Below are positions 62,079 through 64,000 of a stretch of 64,000 nucleotides of DNA, in pieces. This stretch comes from Lanius collurio (lineage: Eukaryota; Chordata; Aves; Passeriformes; Laniidae), in the NCBI GenBank assembly GCA_020086605.1, contig JACBWW010000008.1, positions 8,227,260-8,291,259 on the forward strand, read 5' to 3'. The translations under genes were made by a program, and so were the position numbers. The notes below the pieces were generated by a model. The model was not told the origin of the DNA. It worked only from the letters and a program-made list of their open reading frames with translations, and did no database searches. Each line of letters opens with the position of its first letter. The stretch's first letter is position 1.

Positions 62079-63396
62079 GTTGGTGTGTTTTTTACTTTTT
62101 ACCCACCTTACAAAACTATTAATTAAACCAATAACAAAGAATACAAATGAAATGAATGTAGCTGCATTGTGGCATTTTTTAAGTTGATGTTATGTTTAAG
62201 CAGAGAATGCCCTGGTCATGGCTTTTGATGAGTGCTGGTATCTAACTGTTGTGCATGATAAGAGAGAATGAACCTGGATGCATGGCTATCTCTTTAGCTT
62301 TTAATACTAACGTCTACTAAACTTGGTCAGTGTTCCTGCTTTTTTTTCCCTTTTAATTTCTTGTTTATACTGATGCCTGCTTTTCAAGGAATGGTTTCAG
62401 TAGTTGCTTTTCTAAATAGCCCACGCATGAAGACTAAGCTCTCCTTTGTCTATAAGGATTTTGTTCAACACAAGAAGTTGCTCATTGCTTGCCGTTTGCT
62501 TTGTGTGGCCTCTGTTAACTGGCCGTTTATGGATGTTTTGCTCTCTGCTTGTTCCCCTTCTGCCTGTCATTCACTCATGAGGCCATTACAGTTAAGTCCC
62601 TCCTGAATCCATAGAAGATCATGGGAATTTAATCAAGCCCAGTGGAAAGGTTTCAGATTAATATAGTTTTCCTGTTTTGCCTTTTTTTTTTTTTTTTTAA
62701 CTCACTCATAGTCTTATTTTACTTCTAATTTTTTTGCTAAATTAAAACTGTGTTTAACGATTAGCCTCTGTTAAGGCCAAATAAATACAGTTTTGAGTAC
62801 ACCATCCAGTGAAAGGCCTAAATACAAGCCTACCTCTCTCAGCTACCTCTATCGCTTCCACCTCCTACACACATGTGCACACCACTGAGAATATTTGAAG
62901 CAGGAACACTGATCTGTTATTGCCTGGTAATTTTCTCGGTGTTGTGTTTGCTTAAATATTAACTACTCTGTTAGTGGAATGTACTGCTATGTGTTTGAGG
63001 TTGCCACCCCTTGCCATCAATACAGAAATGTCTAATATTATCAATCCTTATTTTGTTTTCCCTTAACTGTGAGCATAGTGGAATCCTGAATGTTCAATAT
63101 TCTGCTATTTCCCCAGTGGCCCTTCCTAGCACTCGCTTTTTAACCACCTAAATTTAATCTAAGTTACTTCTCCCTCAAACTCTATGCTCCTCTGAAACTC
63201 CTGTATCTGTCAGCCTATCCTATTCCCATTGCTTTCAAGTTTCATTTCCTCACCCAATGTTTTATTTTTGTGTTGTTTTCTCTCTGCAGTTTGTACTCAA
63301 ACATTTCCCTAAGCATGATTCTCTACTGTTTCAGTCATTTGCTTGCTTGCATGACCAGATCCAGTACTTTGTACTGGCTTTGCCTAGTTTCTTTCT

Positions 63397-63510
63397 GTGA
63401 CTCTGTCTCTCCCTCTCTCTGTCTGTCTCTCTCCATATATATATATATATGTATATGTATAATTATATATATTTGTATATGTGTATACATATGTGTATAT
63501 ATATATTTGT
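63397..63510. repeat. CT then TA/TG compound microsatellite
   Basis: CTGT/CTCT units (63397-63433) run into alternating TA and TG dinucleotides with short interruptions. An open frame full of Tyr-Ile-Cys codons across it is an artefact. Confidence 0.9.
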
Positions 63511-63756
63511 ATCTGTGTGCAATTAAATATTTTTTCTATGTTTGTTTCAGTGTTAGTGTGAGGTCTTGAGGCTGCATCTACTTTGAGTCTGAAAGCAAAT
63601 GAAATTGCACTTTCAATTTACTCTAGGCAGTGTGTTCCAGGACTGTGATGTGACAATGTGGCCTAGCACATTTATTCACATCAACTGGAAGCACGCAGCA
63701 TTGAAGTTGGTGATCAACTCAAGCATGCTGTTGACCTTCCAGTTTTCTTCTGTGCA

Positions 63757-63836
63757 TATATATATATATGTATGGGCATAAAAAAATGCATATATATATG
63801 TGCGCCTGTGTGTGTGCGTGCACGTGTGCGTGTATA
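63757..63836. repeat. alternating purine-pyrimidine stretch
   Basis: TA units are followed by tgcgcctgtgtgtgtgcgtg and cacgtgtgcgtgtata. Long runs of alternating purine and pyrimidine are the sequence type that can adopt Z-DNA. Confidence 0.85.
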
Positions 63837-64000
63837 TCTTTTGCATGGTGTTTGTGTATTGTTAGTATGTAGTTAGTTACATGTGGGGCCCTAGTAGGTC
63901 TGAATCAGCCTTTGTATGAATGTGCCTAATAATATCCTCAAATAAATATAGAATAATTCACATTGTGTGCAGACAAAATTGTTTAGTCTCTTATTTCTCT

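Larger units (their letters stand above)
62079..64000 (+). other. PTPRD: start of the intron after meB
   Basis: At least 1922 nt of intron follow meB with no Ig3 exon recognised. It holds a T-run at 62682-62698, a CT-then-TA/TG microsatellite at 63397-63510 and alternating TA, GC and TG dinucleotide stretches at 63757-63836. Open frames across the latter two are repeat artefacts. Confidence 0.8.

Noticed and set aside
62079..64000. Ig3 exon of PTPRD
   Set aside because: Searched by eye for the expected VRRVPPRF start and found nothing; the intron continues past the window end.
1..64000. tRNA, rRNA, bacterial operons or a novel defence system
   Set aside because: No cloverleaf with A/B boxes, no rRNA-like block and no prokaryotic gene organisation were seen; splice structure and CR1 repeats mark it as vertebrate.

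Overview
This is vertebrate nuclear DNA, most likely from a bird. It is AT-rich and intron-dominated, with no dense coding. Decayed CR1 LINE copies and LTRs of types I recall from avian genomes make up most of the recognisable repeats. The only gene I can support is on the + strand: the second immunoglobulin (Ig2) region of PTPRD, receptor-type protein tyrosine phosphatase delta, a LAR-family (type IIa) synaptic adhesion receptor. PTPRD is Z-linked in birds, so a Z-chromosome origin is an inference.

Layout. Positions 1-56649 hold no exon I can recognise and read best as one very long PTPRD intron, lying between the Ig1 exons (outside the window) and the first Ig2 exon. Sense CR1 copies lie near 3537-3657, 10972-11343, 17636-18297 and 53435-55378. 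Antisense CR1 copies lie near 3113-3510, 28801-32150 and 50922-52050. There are three probable solo LTRs: 14661-15172 (+), 20184-20739 (-) and 25119-25716 (-). Older relics include MIR-like fragments near 23965-24045 and 56014-56184. The rest is unique AT-rich sequence with microsatellites and a few inverted repeats.

The coding part runs from 56650 to 62078. It has five exons: Ig2 first half (189 nt), microexon meA-1 (9 nt), microexon meA-2 (18 nt), Ig2 second half (111 nt) and microexon meB (12 nt). Every exon starts and ends in phase 1 and has a length divisible by three, so any combination of the microexons can be skipped without a frameshift. The full set adds ESI + GGTPIR inside Ig2 and ELRE between Ig2 and Ig3. 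These are the splice inserts known in mammals to tune binding of PTPRD to its postsynaptic partners. The window ends in the intron after meB, before any Ig3 exon.

The most interesting material is this cassette and its surroundings: UGC triplets and CU-rich tracts just upstream of each microexon, a weak GTTGGT donor at meB, a strong predicted RNA hairpin about 85 nt downstream of meA-2, and a pyrimidine tract of about 115 nt in the same intron. I found no tRNA, rRNA or CRISPR array and no second protein-coding gene.
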